This document shows positions 33,900 through 45,332 of a stretch of 64,000 nt of DNA, one piece after another. A program made the translations under genes and the position numbers. The DNA lies in the NCBI GenBank assembly GCA_022702545.1, contig JAHRBC010000004.1, forward strand, positions 930,001 to 994,000. Direction: 5' to 3'. This stretch comes from Phycomyces nitens (taxonomy: Eukaryota; Mucoromycota; Mucoromycetes; Mucorales; Phycomycetaceae). Below the pieces are notes generated by a model. That model saw only the letters and a program-made list of their open reading frames with translations. It searched no databases and was not told the origin of the DNA. Within the stretch, counting starts at the first letter, position 1. The number at the start of each line of letters is the position of its first letter.

Positions 33900-34790
33900 G
33901 AATATTAATTTAGTAGATTGTGTAGATGAAAAGTAATCTCCATTGTAATCTACTACATTATAACTAGCCTTTTGTCTTGTATTGAAAAAATAAATAGATA
34001 AACAGGGAAAACCGCGACAATGAAAGAGAGAAAGAAAGAAAGAGAAAGGCGTTTGGATTAGCATGAGAGCTATAGTGATTTGCTACAGACTTGAAGAATC
34101 TATTATTATTGAGTGATTGGCACATCATTTTGAGTGTAGAAACCCAGTAGACACTATAAAGATCCTATTACCATAAAAGGCAAGCAAAGCGTTGCACGTA
34201 TTTCTTAATTTTATATACCGTGTAATATACTGGGGTATGGCTTGGTTGGTTAAGGCGTTGGATTTCCAAGGTCCAGGCCCGGGGTTCGATTCCCGGGCTT
34301 GGAAATTGGGGAGCTGAAAATTCTTAATCAGCTGTGTCGTACGTCGGGGCAGTACCTGGGACTTTGTCAGAGATCCCGGCTTGGACTTCGGTGGCTACGA
34401 AGATTCCAATATGGCAGACCAAATCAGTACTGTTTTGTTTTTAATTTAAATTTTTATTTGTCGTTTTAGATCTAAGTTGTTCTTCCAATGCTATAATACA
34501 GCCAATATTAGTCAATATTAGTCAACCCCACTGAGAACCGTAAACGAGGATAGAAAGATATATGCTTTTTTATTCAATGAAATATTGTCCTCTTTTATAT
34601 CTTTTCTAAACCTACTCAGCCATCATAAATGTCTGACACTTTGGTGGCCTCAAAAATTCCAATCTACTAAGAAGGAGAGCTTAGTAGAGTACTGTTATTT
34701 TTTATTTTTTATTTTATTTTATTTTTCAAATTCAGTTATTAGGGGGTTTCATTGATTTTATTTTTCCAAGTTTTATCTATTGGCAATCAA
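33900..34790 (+). repeat. Left arm of the long inverted repeat
   Basis: Carries, in order, an AT-rich outer part, the tRNA-like A/B-box unit (34234-34306), a conserved block containing GTCGTACGTCGGGGCAGTACC, and an ATTTTATTTT run. Matches the right arm inverted and the copy at 53430. Confidence 0.9.
34234..34306 (+). ncRNA. tRNA-like pol III unit (SINE-head-like) in the left arm
   Basis: Reads like tRNA positions 5-72: a D-arm A box TGGCTTGGTTGG (34238-34249), an anticodon arm TGGAT / TTCCAAG / GTCCA whose loop would present CCA (Trp), and a perfect B box GGTTCGATTCC (34283-34293) at the A-to-B spacing of a real tRNA. The acceptor strands do not pair, so this is not a functional tRNA gene but a tRNA-derived promoter. 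The right-arm copy keeps both boxes, and the copy near 53720 has a TTTG change in the B box. Confidence 0.65.
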
Positions 34791-35325
34791 ACCAACTCGG
34801 CCTATGTGAGAGGCACTTCTGTGTCTGGGGTATAACTGTCTTCTCAAGTCAGGACCGTACTTTTACCAAGCCTGAGTATGGATCTTAGCCCTGAGTTTGG
34901 TACATGGCCGTTGCGATATCTGGTCAATCTCTTGCTATCCGGTAATCAATATTGTAACAGTGTATAAAGTCATGTTTTATTCAAGCCTCCAATCTCTCGT
35001 GGTCGGTTGATGAAACCAGGTGCTGCGAAGATGTGCTTGTCAGGATTTTAGCTGAACGTCTTTGGGCCATTATCTTGCGCTGGAAACAATGTTCAATTCT
35101 CGCCCGTAGTCCTCTGGGCTACAAGACTATATTCATCGCTCTTGGTTGTACTGCTCTAGTAGTTATACCCAAGAGCACTTTGATAATGTTAATCCAGAAA
35201 ATGTAAAATCGCGTTTAGATGAAACGAAGGAGGCGGGGTCTCGTAACTGAATATAGCCTTTGTTGCTTAAAACAGTGAGGAATAGCCCCAGTCTTTTGAA
35301 TTTTGTTGTTCTTTTGAACATCCCC

Positions 35326-35413
35326 GTCTCGGTCTATAGTTGACTTTTGGTTGACTTGACAGGTGGTTTTCTGGCCTTGGTTGGAAGACCGTGAGTTCGA
35401 ATCTCACAGAGAC
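35326..35413 (+). ncRNA. Second tRNA-like unit with T-run terminator
   Basis: Eighty-eight nt begin GTCTCGG and end GAGAC followed by TTTT. The terminal 5 bp pair, and a perfect T arm (GTGAG, TTCGAAT, CTCAC) sits just before the 3' strand. The B box is AGTTCGAATCT. The D and anticodon arms cannot be folded well, and an A-box-like TAGTTGACTTTTGG is present but poor. The same unit occurs at about 55997-56084. It looks like the head of a tRNA-derived repeat family. Confidence 0.45.
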
Positions 35414-35582
35414 TTTTAGATAGTTTTATTCTCTAAATATTCCTTTCTTTGTTTGATTTAATATTTATATAGACTCATACCAAGATTAAAGACAATTGAT
35501 TTAAACCTCACAAAATAAAGAGTCAGTATCATAATATTTTGATTTCTATTTTTAATGGCGCTTTCCTTATTCGAATCACACC

Positions 35583-36190
35583 ATGTCTCAACAAAACAAC
35601 AACGAACTCCTTGAGAAACACAAGGAGCTTTTAGCTTATCAAAAAAAAGAACCTATAATCAGTTGAACTCGTATGAGCAGATCACCTTTAGCTACATCAG
35701 AAGAGAATGTCACAACCTTGAAAACAGTATGCACATCAATTAAAAGATAAAAAGATACTAGAAGCGCATTTTCTAAGAAATGTCTAAGCTTATGAATGAA
35801 CATGAAAACCGTTATCGAGCCAATTGAATGAAAAAGAATTGTGCTGCAATATTTGAAGATCTTCCAGACTTTTGTGTCAGACACAAGGGGTCATTCAGCC
35901 TCCAAGTCTACAATTTTGAGAACTATTCGTATAGTCGGCATGCTTTTTTTGTCGGTTTGTATAAAAGCCACCTTCATCAAAAGCACGCAAGATGAAGATA
36001 TTAAAATTTGCAAATTATTCCAAGAAAGCTAATCAGATATGGGATCGTGTCATCTGAAGTGATGAGTCAAGATTCATACTTTTTCCTAAAGATAAGACCA
36101 CGAGAATTTTGCGCCAAGTTGGAAAATATAAAGCAGATTATATAAAGCCAAGAATGTAGCTTGGTAGAGGCTCTATCATGCTCTAGTAAT
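35583..36190 (+). pseudogene. Decayed Tc1-type transposase inside the inverted-repeat element
   Basis: Opens MSQQNNNELLEKHKELLAYQ. The sister copy at 56253 continues with an HTH pattern (RG-L-I-I-S-G-T-R-K-S-G-S-S-L-A-I-S). Near 36040-36150 a shifted frame gives WDRVI-SDESRFILFPKDK and ILRQVGKYKADYIKPRM, the classic Tc1 block around the second catalytic Asp, followed by a GRGSIML remnant. Many stops and frame changes; not functional. Confidence 0.7.
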
Positions 36191-36758
36191 GGGTATGAGC
36201 AGGAGCCGTAGGTCCTTTAAGACGATTAAAGACATGTTTGACCAGCAAGCATATATGAACTTGCTGGGAAGAAAACTCTTCATTTTTCGGGAAATTGAAT
36301 GAAGAAAAGAACCGAGAGAATATTTATTAAGTGGACAATACTCAATGCAAAAGTCAAATCTTGCTGAGAAGTGAACGAAAGCTCTAGGCGGGACAATAAT
36401 GTTTTGTCTATCAAACAGCCTAGATATCACCCCCATTGATAATATACAGACATGTCTTGGTTGCACGATAAGGCCAGTAGTGTGTTATACACACCACAGT
36501 CGAGTGAAATACAGACTCCACGACCGATCTCTGGCTATACTCTTTGCAAATACACGGCAAGCTAATGTCTGAATAGGTTATACACCAAGCACTCATACAT
36601 CTCATACCAAGCGATAGCCTACTATTATACAACAGAGATGTTAACTACAATGACATTTGAATAATTCGAAACAGCTATTTGGCACCATACAAATACTCTT
36701 TGGATAGAATACTAAGAACGATTAAAAAAAGGGGATTCAATAACAGATTTTCAAAGTC

Positions 36759-37641
36759 TTGATTGCCAATAGATAAAACTTGGAAAAATAAAATCAATGA
36801 AACCCCCTAATAACTGAATTTGAAAAATAAAATAAAATAAAAAATAAAAAATAACAGTACTCTACTAAGCTCTCCTTCTTAGTAGATTGGAATTTTTGAG
36901 GCCACCAAAGTGTCAGACATTTATGATGGCTGAGTAGGTTTAGAAAAGATATAAAAGAGGACAATATTTCATTGAATAAAAAAGCATCTATCTTTCTATC
37001 CTCGTTTACGATTCCCAGTGGGTTTGACCAATATGGACTGTATTATAGCATTGGAAGAACAACCTAGATCTAAAACGACAAATAAAAATTTAAATTAAAA
37101 ACAAAACAGTACTGATTTGGTCTGCCATATTGGAATCTTCGTAGCCACCGAAGTCCAAGCCGGGATCTCTGACAAAGTCCCAGGTACTGCCCCGACGTAC
37201 GACACAGCTGATTAAGAATTTTCAGCTCCCCAATTTCCAAGCCCGGGAATCGAACCCCGGGCCTGGACCTTGGAAATCCAACGCCTTAACCAACCAAGCC
37301 ATACCCCAGTATATTACACGGTATATAAAATTAAGAAATACGTGCAACGCTTTGCTTGCCTTTTATGGTAATAGGATCTTTATAGTGTCTACTGGATTTC
37401 TACACTCAAAATGATGTGCCAATCACTCAAAATAATAATAGATTCTTCAAGTCTGTAGCAAATCACTATAGCTCTCATGCTAATCCAAACGCCTTTCTCT
37501 TTCTTTCTTTCTCTCTTTCATTGTCGCGGTTTTCCCTGTTTATCTATTTATTTTTTCAATACAAGACAAAAGGCTAGTTATAATGTAGTAGATTACAATG
37601 GAGATTACTTTTCATCTACACAATCTACTGAATTAATATTC
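36759..37641 (-). repeat. Right arm of the long inverted repeat
   Basis: Reverse complement of the left arm, with its own tRNA-like unit (B box on the minus strand near 37247-37257, A box near 37292-37303). Confidence 0.9.
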
Positions 37642-39403
37642 TCCCTTTAACAAACGCGCAACAACTCTTGGGTTACTAGCCACATAAGATACCAAAATAT
37701 TTCTCTCATTACCAAATGCACAGAAAGAAAGAGCGCAATGACCTTGGAACTACTTGATACTCTTGTTTTTTCTATAAAAACCACTTGGAGTACTGACTTA
37801 GTTGACTCTGTCTACTCGCATAAAAAAAACAAGTCTAAAAAATATTATTGAAGAGTAAAGCCAAAAAATTAACCAGATAATGACTAAAAGAATGAAAAAT
37901 ATTATATCAAGGCATATTCATGTTAGATACAAGACAATAAAATAAAGATTCAAACAAGGTTAAACGAATGTAGATCCAATAGACTATCTTTTCATGAATA
38001 TATTTGCAGACATAATCTAGTAGCTGTCTAATTGTTAATACAAAGTTTATTCAAAATCCAAATAAAATCAACTAGATAGAAAAAGCAAACTATCGATTTA
38101 ATACATAAATTTACAAATTCATCAAGTTTGTTAATTCCCTGCAATACCAATCGATATACTTGTATTTTCATTCTTTTTTGTTCACATCACATAAAACTCC
38201 AAAGTCAAAAAGGCGTTATGATAAACTTGGTATGTTCATGAATGACCATCAAGGAGTCCTTACTTGAATCTAATTAAGAGCATTTGAAATAGATCGAATA
38301 ATAGTCTTTGACGTATATTGGTTCGCTAGCATCTTGTAAGTGAAATAAGAATACTGTAAGAGTGTTCTTTATTAAAGAAAGAATATTATGATTGTTTATA
38401 TACTATTATTCAAGTTCCTTTGTAATAAAAATTCCTGTCGTGTAATGGTTGGTTATCACTGTTGAAGTGAGAAGTGTAAGCTCCCATGGTGTTTATCTGT
38501 ATATGCTTCAAAGTACACAAGTTCCTTTTAAAAAATCTGAATAATTAGACTGCTTTTTCTGCTTTTTATCAAGAAAATTGGCCATGTCAGTAAATAGATA
38601 ATAGAACATTATCAAGATCATATAGATCTGGAGGTCATAAAGGGGGCTATATATAACCGTAATAATCGTCTAATTATTGAAAGAGTTGTTAGAGCTAAAA
38701 GTCTTTGACCAAAAAAGCTCAAGCGTTTAAAAAAGAAGTCTTGAAAGAAGAGTGGGATTGTACACCGAAATTGTCCAATTGATTACACTTCAATATCAAG
38801 TCAATATTAATTTATATCATAGCAAAGTATTGGATACAAAGTAATAGAATTTCTAGGATGGGATATTCTTATAACAAAAGCCCATGGCCCTTTTTAAAGT
38901 AAACCTCAGAGTCCAATATTAACAACAAAATTATCAAAGATAAATAGTCATCAACCTCTAATGTACTGGACGATAAAGGACAGCGTAATATATGATATAT
39001 CTTAATAAAAAGAATGTCTTGGCATACACAAGACTATATTGTAGGTCTGGTTTTTATATTAGGCCAGTTTTAATCAATGTTTGGTATTAAAACTATCGAT
39101 TAATAGAAATGAATGCCTTGTTTATTATGGGTATATTTTTTAATTCATCTTAGTGGTAACCCATGGTAGCTAGCCTTTTGGACAGATATGTAGTCCTGTC
39201 AGTATAGACCTCTTGCCTAGTAAAAACAATGGAGGTAACTATTTAATACATATAAAAAGTTATGTGTATGTACATCGTTTGTAGGGATGTCTCGATAGCA
39301 ATATATGAGCAGTGTAATCACTAGTCTACATTTACACAGAACAATATAACAAATGATATGCTTTATATACAAATACAGAGTCAATCGAAGATTGGGTATC
39401 TTT
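37642..39403. other. AT-rich region, no gene seen
   Basis: About 1.8 kb of A/T-rich DNA between the element and the formin stop codon. Only short random frames. No repeats shared with the rest of the window were noticed. Confidence 0.45.
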
Positions 39404-42400
39404 TCATCCAATATGTCTTTTGGATCTTACTCGCAAATGAAGGGACCGATCAAGTGCCGCTCTTCTGGTACTTTTCTTTGGTCTAGTTAATTTACCATAG
39501 GTACCTCGACTTGGGCTAGACAATTCACCAATCGTCTCATACTCGTCGTCTTCTTCGTTATTCTCCTCTATGACCTCTTCTTCTTCTTGCTTTGTATTAT
39601 CGTGGTCTATGGTTTCGTCTGTTGCTGGCTCTTCTGTTACTGGCTCTTCTGTTACTGGCTCTTCTGTAACTGGCTCTTCTGTAACTGGCTCCATTTTATT
39701 TTCTGTACCATCAAGAATGGTTATAGGAAATGGAGAACCTTTGGTTGCTTCATCTGCGTCTTCATTCTGAATTGAAAGCAGCATTTTCTGGGCACGCATA
39801 GATACAGAATCCGCATAGATTGAATTGGTACTTCGTACGCTACCCGAGCGTGTTCGGCGTCGTTGATCACCATGCCGTCTGATCTTTGGCTCACTACCAG
39901 CCCTCAACTTCTCCATGAGACTATCCATAATAGCCTTTTGCTCGTCATCTCCCGTGTCTAGAAATAATGTATAAAAATCAATACACCCAAGTAAGATTAC
40001 TTCTCTTGTCTTTGATCATTATACTTACATTGACTAATCTCAACACCCTTTGTCTTAATGGGCAATCCATTGCGTGAGCGGTTGCGCTTTTCTTGATCTC
40101 TTAGCCTTTGCTTTTCAATCCGTTCTCGCTTTTGTTGTGTTTCCTGCACATCAAAGTAGCATTTCTATAAGGATAAAAAATGGTTTAATATAGAGCTTAA
40201 TATCTTTTTTTAAAATATCAAGGCTCGATTTACCTCCCAATTGGTGGTGAATGTCTTGAAGATTCCAAAGAATTCATCCGAGGTCATCTTCTTTGGATCT
40301 TCTCCAAAATATTTCACCACACTGTTGTATGCTTCTTCTGTACCGACTTTCAGGTGAGACAATGAGTCAATGTCAGACGTTGCAACCTTGTGAAAATCTG
40401 TCATTATCGAAACAAATGGATCTTCTTGGCTATCATTTTCTGGGTCTGGAGTAGAAAAGAGTTTGAGTTCCTTGTCAATCTGAGCAAGCCCTTTGCCAAG
40501 GCTCAGATATTCGCTTTCAATGTCGCTAAGCGATACTAGACAAAATCATTCAATACACACTTGATTAATTCTGCTCTTTCTAATTTATAATATAAAAATG
40601 AAAAAAAAATACCTCTGGATGCTTCCGTACAGGGCTCAAGCTCCTCAAGAAAATGTAGCATTTGAGGAAAGTTCTTATCTACGGTGCTTGCAAGAAAATG
40701 CAAGAGTGTGATGGAATTTGATGATCCTTTTGTATCTACAAGCTAGTTTGGGTAGATGGAGAAATGGGTATTATAACATAAATGACATTCTATCTGTAAC
40801 GCAATAATCAATACCTTGTTGATACTAGCAATCCGGACTCCAAAGGCACCACCACGATTTGTATTTCCATTGAGAAAGTTTCCCAAAAGGAGAATAAGCT
40901 ATGAAAATTAGTATCACGAAACATGTATGCTTTATTAATTAATCAACAAAACTAGTTGAAATGTTTACCTGGAGGAGTTCTTTGAAGGAAGTGGAATTCT
41001 CTAATATTATCGAAGCTTCCAGCACAGACGTCATTTGCTATTTAAGTATATCATTTAGATCTCAAGGCATAATATGATTGTCTGTGTACCTTGTTTAGTC
41101 TATTGTACCGATCCCAAAAGGTGGTTTTAAAAAGCATGCATTCGACCCTTTCTTTAAATCGAGGAATCTCCATAATCTGTAAATCCAGCAATGAGTTCTC
41201 TAAGATCAGTCCACATAAAACCAATCTGTATATTACCTGTAGACAAAATTTGTCTGGGTGCGATAGATTTTCTCGTTTTTCGGGAGGCCCTTGGAGATAT
41301 GGCAAGAGCCTCTTTTGCTCTTCAGGAGTTGGCCCCTTTGTCAGAATATTGGTCAAGATCTGTTCATTATCGAAATACGGGTCCATGGCGAGGATCCGAG
41401 CACCAATTTTATCAAAAGGAATCTTCTTTGTCATACTAGATGTAAACAAATCTAACAAAGAAAGTGTGAACAAGACGTGAAGTATGCTTTAATAGAAATA
41501 ATGGTCTTACCAACTTGATATGCCCTCTTTGAATCTAAAATCTTGATTTCTTCCTTGACCTGCCGTGTTTTTAATTGAGCAGTAGGCTTTTGGGCAAATG
41601 TCTTTTCAATGTCATCAAATACGCCTGCTTTGGATAGCTTATACTCAATTGACTGTTCGAATGGCGTACAAGGCTCTTCTGGTGCTGTTTCTGATTTACG
41701 ATGCCCTACATGACTCCAAACGGTCTGTCCAATGTTCATATAGTTGATCTTTTCCCATTCTACAAATTTGAGCTTTTGATTTGCTCTAAAGTTGCTGGGC
41801 TTCCAGCCAGCGATACCAGGCATTGCAGGGAACATTGGACTTCCCATTGGACCAAAGTTATTCCCTCCGACTCCAGGACCAGATCCAGGGCCTCGTGTCT
41901 GAGAGCCAGGTGGCGGTGGCGGAGGAGGTGGTGGCGGCGGAGGCGGTGGCGGTGGCGGGGGAGGAGGTGGAGGAGGGGGAGGGGGAGAAGGTCCGCCAAT
42001 TAAAGAGGGAAATAATGGAGGTGAAGAATGTGCCGAAGAGTTTTCTTTGTGCGTACTGCTTGAGGATGTACCATCTGAAAATTGTTCGGAGCCATTGTGT
42101 GATTTAGATATACGATAAATTAATGTCATAATATAAGGATAACCTATTGGTTCTATAAAAGTAGAAGCATAATTCTCACCTCCCAAAGGCTCCATCGAAA
42201 GTCTATTTGGAGTCCCGTTTTCATGCGAGCTCAAAGATTGGGGGCGACTATTGTCTCCACTATCGTTTGTTTTGTGGCTAGAGAGGCTGCCAGACTCTGT
42301 GTTTGAGGCCGAGGCATCGTCTTCTAGGCTAGGCTTTGACATTGGTTTGCTACTAGCAATTCCACGAACCGTAGTTGGTTCTCGCTTTGAATAATGGGTG

Positions 42401-44975
42401 CGCTTGACAAGGTTGTTGACGCGCGATCCAAGCTTTGTACGCAGTGAATTCTTGAGAGTTTCTGAAATACTGCCAGACTGTGCTACATAGATAGGATCCA
42501 AAGACTCTGCCTAGCCAACACACATGAATAGTTCACAAAATTGCACCCCTTTTGAGTTACCATGGTTTGCAATGCTTGGTATTTGCCATTCAAACTTACC
42601 GTGAGAGTTCTCTTTTCAGGATCGTAATTGGGGTTCTGGACATTCCACATCTTTATGTCTGTCTCGGGTATGATCTTTCGAATCCGTCCTCCCTTGTCTT
42701 TTGAACTTCCATACTCTGTTAATTGGCGAACGTTCTCACGAAGCTGTTTGGCTCTGTCGTTCATGCTCTCCAGTGTGCGCTGATGTTCTGCTTTTAGATC
42801 ATCTAATCGTTGCCGAAGTACAGAATTGGCTTGTTGTGCAAATCCCAATTTCTTTTCGAGTGCTTCGTTTGTCGACTTTAGCCGGCCGACAAGACCATCT
42901 AGATTAGACTGTATTAGAGCCTCACTAAGTCCAATTGAATCTACTAATTAATAGCCTTCCTGCTTTTAGATCCACCTGGAGCTTAAGGACAGCCTCCCGT
43001 TTCATGGCCTGGGCAGCCATCTCCTTTGCTTCCTCTGCCTCTTTCTGGGCCAGCTCTAGTTCATCTTCCTCGGCAAACTTGGCCACCAAATCCTTGACCG
43101 TGACTCCATACGCTTCCGAAAACCCATTCGAGACTCCATCCTGTTCTAGCATTACTTGAGTAACCAAGGATTCGATGAGCTGAAAATACCGATCTCTATT
43201 ACACCAAAAAAAAAGTATAGCATTAGTGTCTATATATAATATCTAACATGTCAATATTAGAATTGCGGATTAGGTGCCAAAGTACCTTTTCTCGGGATCA
43301 TTTTGGACCTGCAACAGATGCTGGAGAATGATTTTGAGACGGTCGTATGAACGAGTGCCCTGAACAGACGAAGCGATTTTCGAGACCATTTCTGTAGGGT
43401 CCTTGGAATCATCGAGCTGAGAGGCACCGTAAATAGCATCGGTATCACTTTCTTCGAGATCTTTGAATTCCTTGATCTTTCTTTTGATAGCCTCATTATT
43501 CAGATCCTCTAGTTTTTGAAAGATAGAAGAAAGACCGGCTTTGTACAGCTGGTTCCTCAGGGTTGTCCTGACATGCTGTTCTTCAACAGTGTCTGGATCG
43601 AGAATGGCATTGACGAGAAGTAGATTCGAAAACTAGTTCTTATGGGTTAAATACTCATGGACAACAAGAGCATTATCTACAACACATACCGCATATTCTC
43701 CCAATTGACTCTCCATGCTACCCGAAGCACCCGTGAGCCGCATGTCTTTGCTGGCACCCACCATAGAACCCATCTTGCCTCTTCCGTCCAATATCTTGTT
43801 GAAAGAACTTAACCAGCCATTAAAACGACCAGTCTCATTGTCGTCTTGGAGTAATTCCAAGCCTCTCAACACAATAGTGTGGCCAGATGGTTGCTCGCAA
43901 TACGAGATAAATGTGAGTAAATCAACCGTGCGCCGCTTTACTGCCATTGAAGGCGAAAGAAGGGAGCGTGCAAGGGTATAGATATACTGCGGTTTCTCTA
44001 ACGCTTCTTTGATGCCGTACTTTGAAGAGGTTAGTTGGATCTGATAATACACAGACAAATGACCGGCATACTTACCACATTGTTAAACATAAATCCCAGG
44101 CATTTGATAATCTCATTCTCGATCTGGCTCTCGTCATTGTCTCTAGAAATAGTTTGAGGAATTGCCGAGATTGAATGCTCTCCAAATACCTCTCTGGCAG
44201 CTGATTGATTCTCCCTAACTCGTCCGTAATCACTCGCATGCCATCCTCTTCTATAAACTGCTTTACCCAGCTGAGTGGCATGGTGCGGAGTCTGACGGCA
44301 AGGTCGGACACTAGTTTGTAAGGGACCTCATGGGCGTCCGTGCGGAGGAAGGACTGTATGTAATAGCTTGGAGATCGCTGGATGGCATCTGCCTCTCGCT
44401 GGTTGTATCGTGCTGGCTGGGTATTTGCGGGTATTATGTGAGCCGGGTTGCCTTTGATATTTGGGACCTGGCCCTCTTTGCAGAGAATCCACCATTTTTT
44501 ATCAGCAGGTAATTCTCTCAGACTGGCGTGAGTCAGATTGAGGTTGAGTCGGTCCTGAAACAAGACGGGGTGAGGTTTTTGTTGGTAAAAAGTATGAGCC
44601 TTACGGCGACTTGGCTGAATAATCGGTCAATTTCTGCGTCGTCTGGTCTTGATTGACTAGATATCTCGTCGAGACCATTTCCTGCAAGTCATGTTGAGCA
44701 AAAGGGATTTGGGCAAGTAAGACGCGTTTGGTGTGCGAGGGCTATAGTAAGATGATAGTCTTACCTGGGTCCCAGTCATGGTTGCGGTTGGGTGTTGAAT
44801 CGAATGGATGCATAGGACTCGATTTTGAAGAGTTTGGTAAAAGTTGCCGGGTTCCATGTGGAGAGACGATTGAGGAGGTTTGGTTGCGTACTGATTGCGT
44901 ATCTATAGTTGGATTGTTTAGGCGGGATTTCGACTTTAGACGTCGACGTCCTCCAATATTTGAAAAGAGGTCCAT
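39404..44975 (-). CDS. Diaphanous-type formin (Bni1/SepA-like)
   Basis: Eighteen exons (44765..44975, 44605..44681, 44190..44554, 44076..44142, 43690..44019, 43286..43632, 42945..43195, 42561..42898, 42180..42510, 41511..42074, 41237..41451, 41090..41176, 40969..41037, 40815..40898, 40613..40742, 40234..40535, 40029..40164, 39404..39957) join in phase to 1485 residues. Order: Rho-GTPase-binding/FH3 region (about 70-500, with WVKQFIEEDGM), a coiled coil (about 560-640), an FH1 region with one unbroken run of about 26 prolines, FH2 (about 860-1265, with LILLLGNFLNGNTNRGGAFG) and a DAD (MDSLMEKLRAG followed by RRRTR). It nucleates and elongates unbranched actin for polarised growth and septation; the DAD implies autoinhibition released by Rho. 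The tail adds a five-fold EEPVT repeat and basic residues. Confidence 0.93.
39621..39692 (-). repeat. 15-bp coding repeat (five EEPVT units) in the formin tail
   Basis: TTCTGTTACTGGCTC-type units repeated on the plus strand, coding Glu-Glu-Pro-Val-Thr on the minus strand with one Ala variant. Confidence 0.85.
41906..41988 (-). repeat. Polyproline-coding GGX tract (FH1)
   Basis: GGTGGCGGTGGCGGAGG-type triplets run for about 80 bp and code roughly 26 consecutive prolines, which bind profilin-actin in formins. Codons vary (GGT, GGC, GGA, GGG), so selection on protein is likely in addition to slippage. Confidence 0.9.
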
Positions 44976-45332
44976 TCAGTTTTGGTGATGAGCCATGTAC
45001 AATGGAACAAAAAGAGATGCACAGATTCCCCCTTTTGTGTATTTTGATAACAAGATTAACAATAAATGAATATAAATAAATATAAATAAATTGTATCCAT
45101 ATAAATAAGTAAATAAAATAAAATAAAATCAAATAAAATCAACTCAAATACATCAATATATACACACACACATTTTAATATCAAATAAACGGTAAAGAGC
45201 TGTTTGGAATGCATTAAGGAGGTTTGTTTATTTATTTTATTAGGTGGAATGATTACAGATGACATATGGCATTGCTTAATAATGTGGTTTGTAGGATGAA
45301 GACAATAAAAAAAAAAGAAGAAGAAGAAAGAT
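44976..45332. other. Formin promoter / F-box 3' flank
   Basis: AT-rich with AATAAATATAAATAAAT repeats and an AAAATAAAATCAAAT run near 45115. No gene is seen. Confidence 0.4.

Larger units (their letters stand above)
33900..37641. mobile_element. 3.74-kb element with about 0.89-kb inverted arms, pol III-like promoters and a dead Tc1 frame inside
   Basis: The left arm 33900..34790 and the right arm 36759..37641 (reverse complement) are nearly identical over their length. Identity starts at GAATATTAATT next to both outer ends and stops at TTGGCAATCAA on both inner ends. The main difference is an extra TCAATATTAG repeat in the left arm near 34510. The middle contains module X (34784 to about 35765), which holds a second tRNA-like stretch and the start of a Tc1-type frame, the rest of that frame (to about 36190), and module Y (36515-36758). 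No clear target duplication is visible. The identity of the arms implies a recent inversion or copying event, or gene conversion between arms. The class is unassigned. Confidence 0.75.

Noticed and set aside
34234..34306. A functional tRNA-Trp gene
   Set aside because: Acceptor strands do not pair and one T-stem pair is mismatched; three dispersed copies with shared long flanks indicate a repeat.
41823..42107. Gly/Val/Glu-rich plus-strand frame opposite the formin FH1
   Set aside because: Complement of the polyproline tract.
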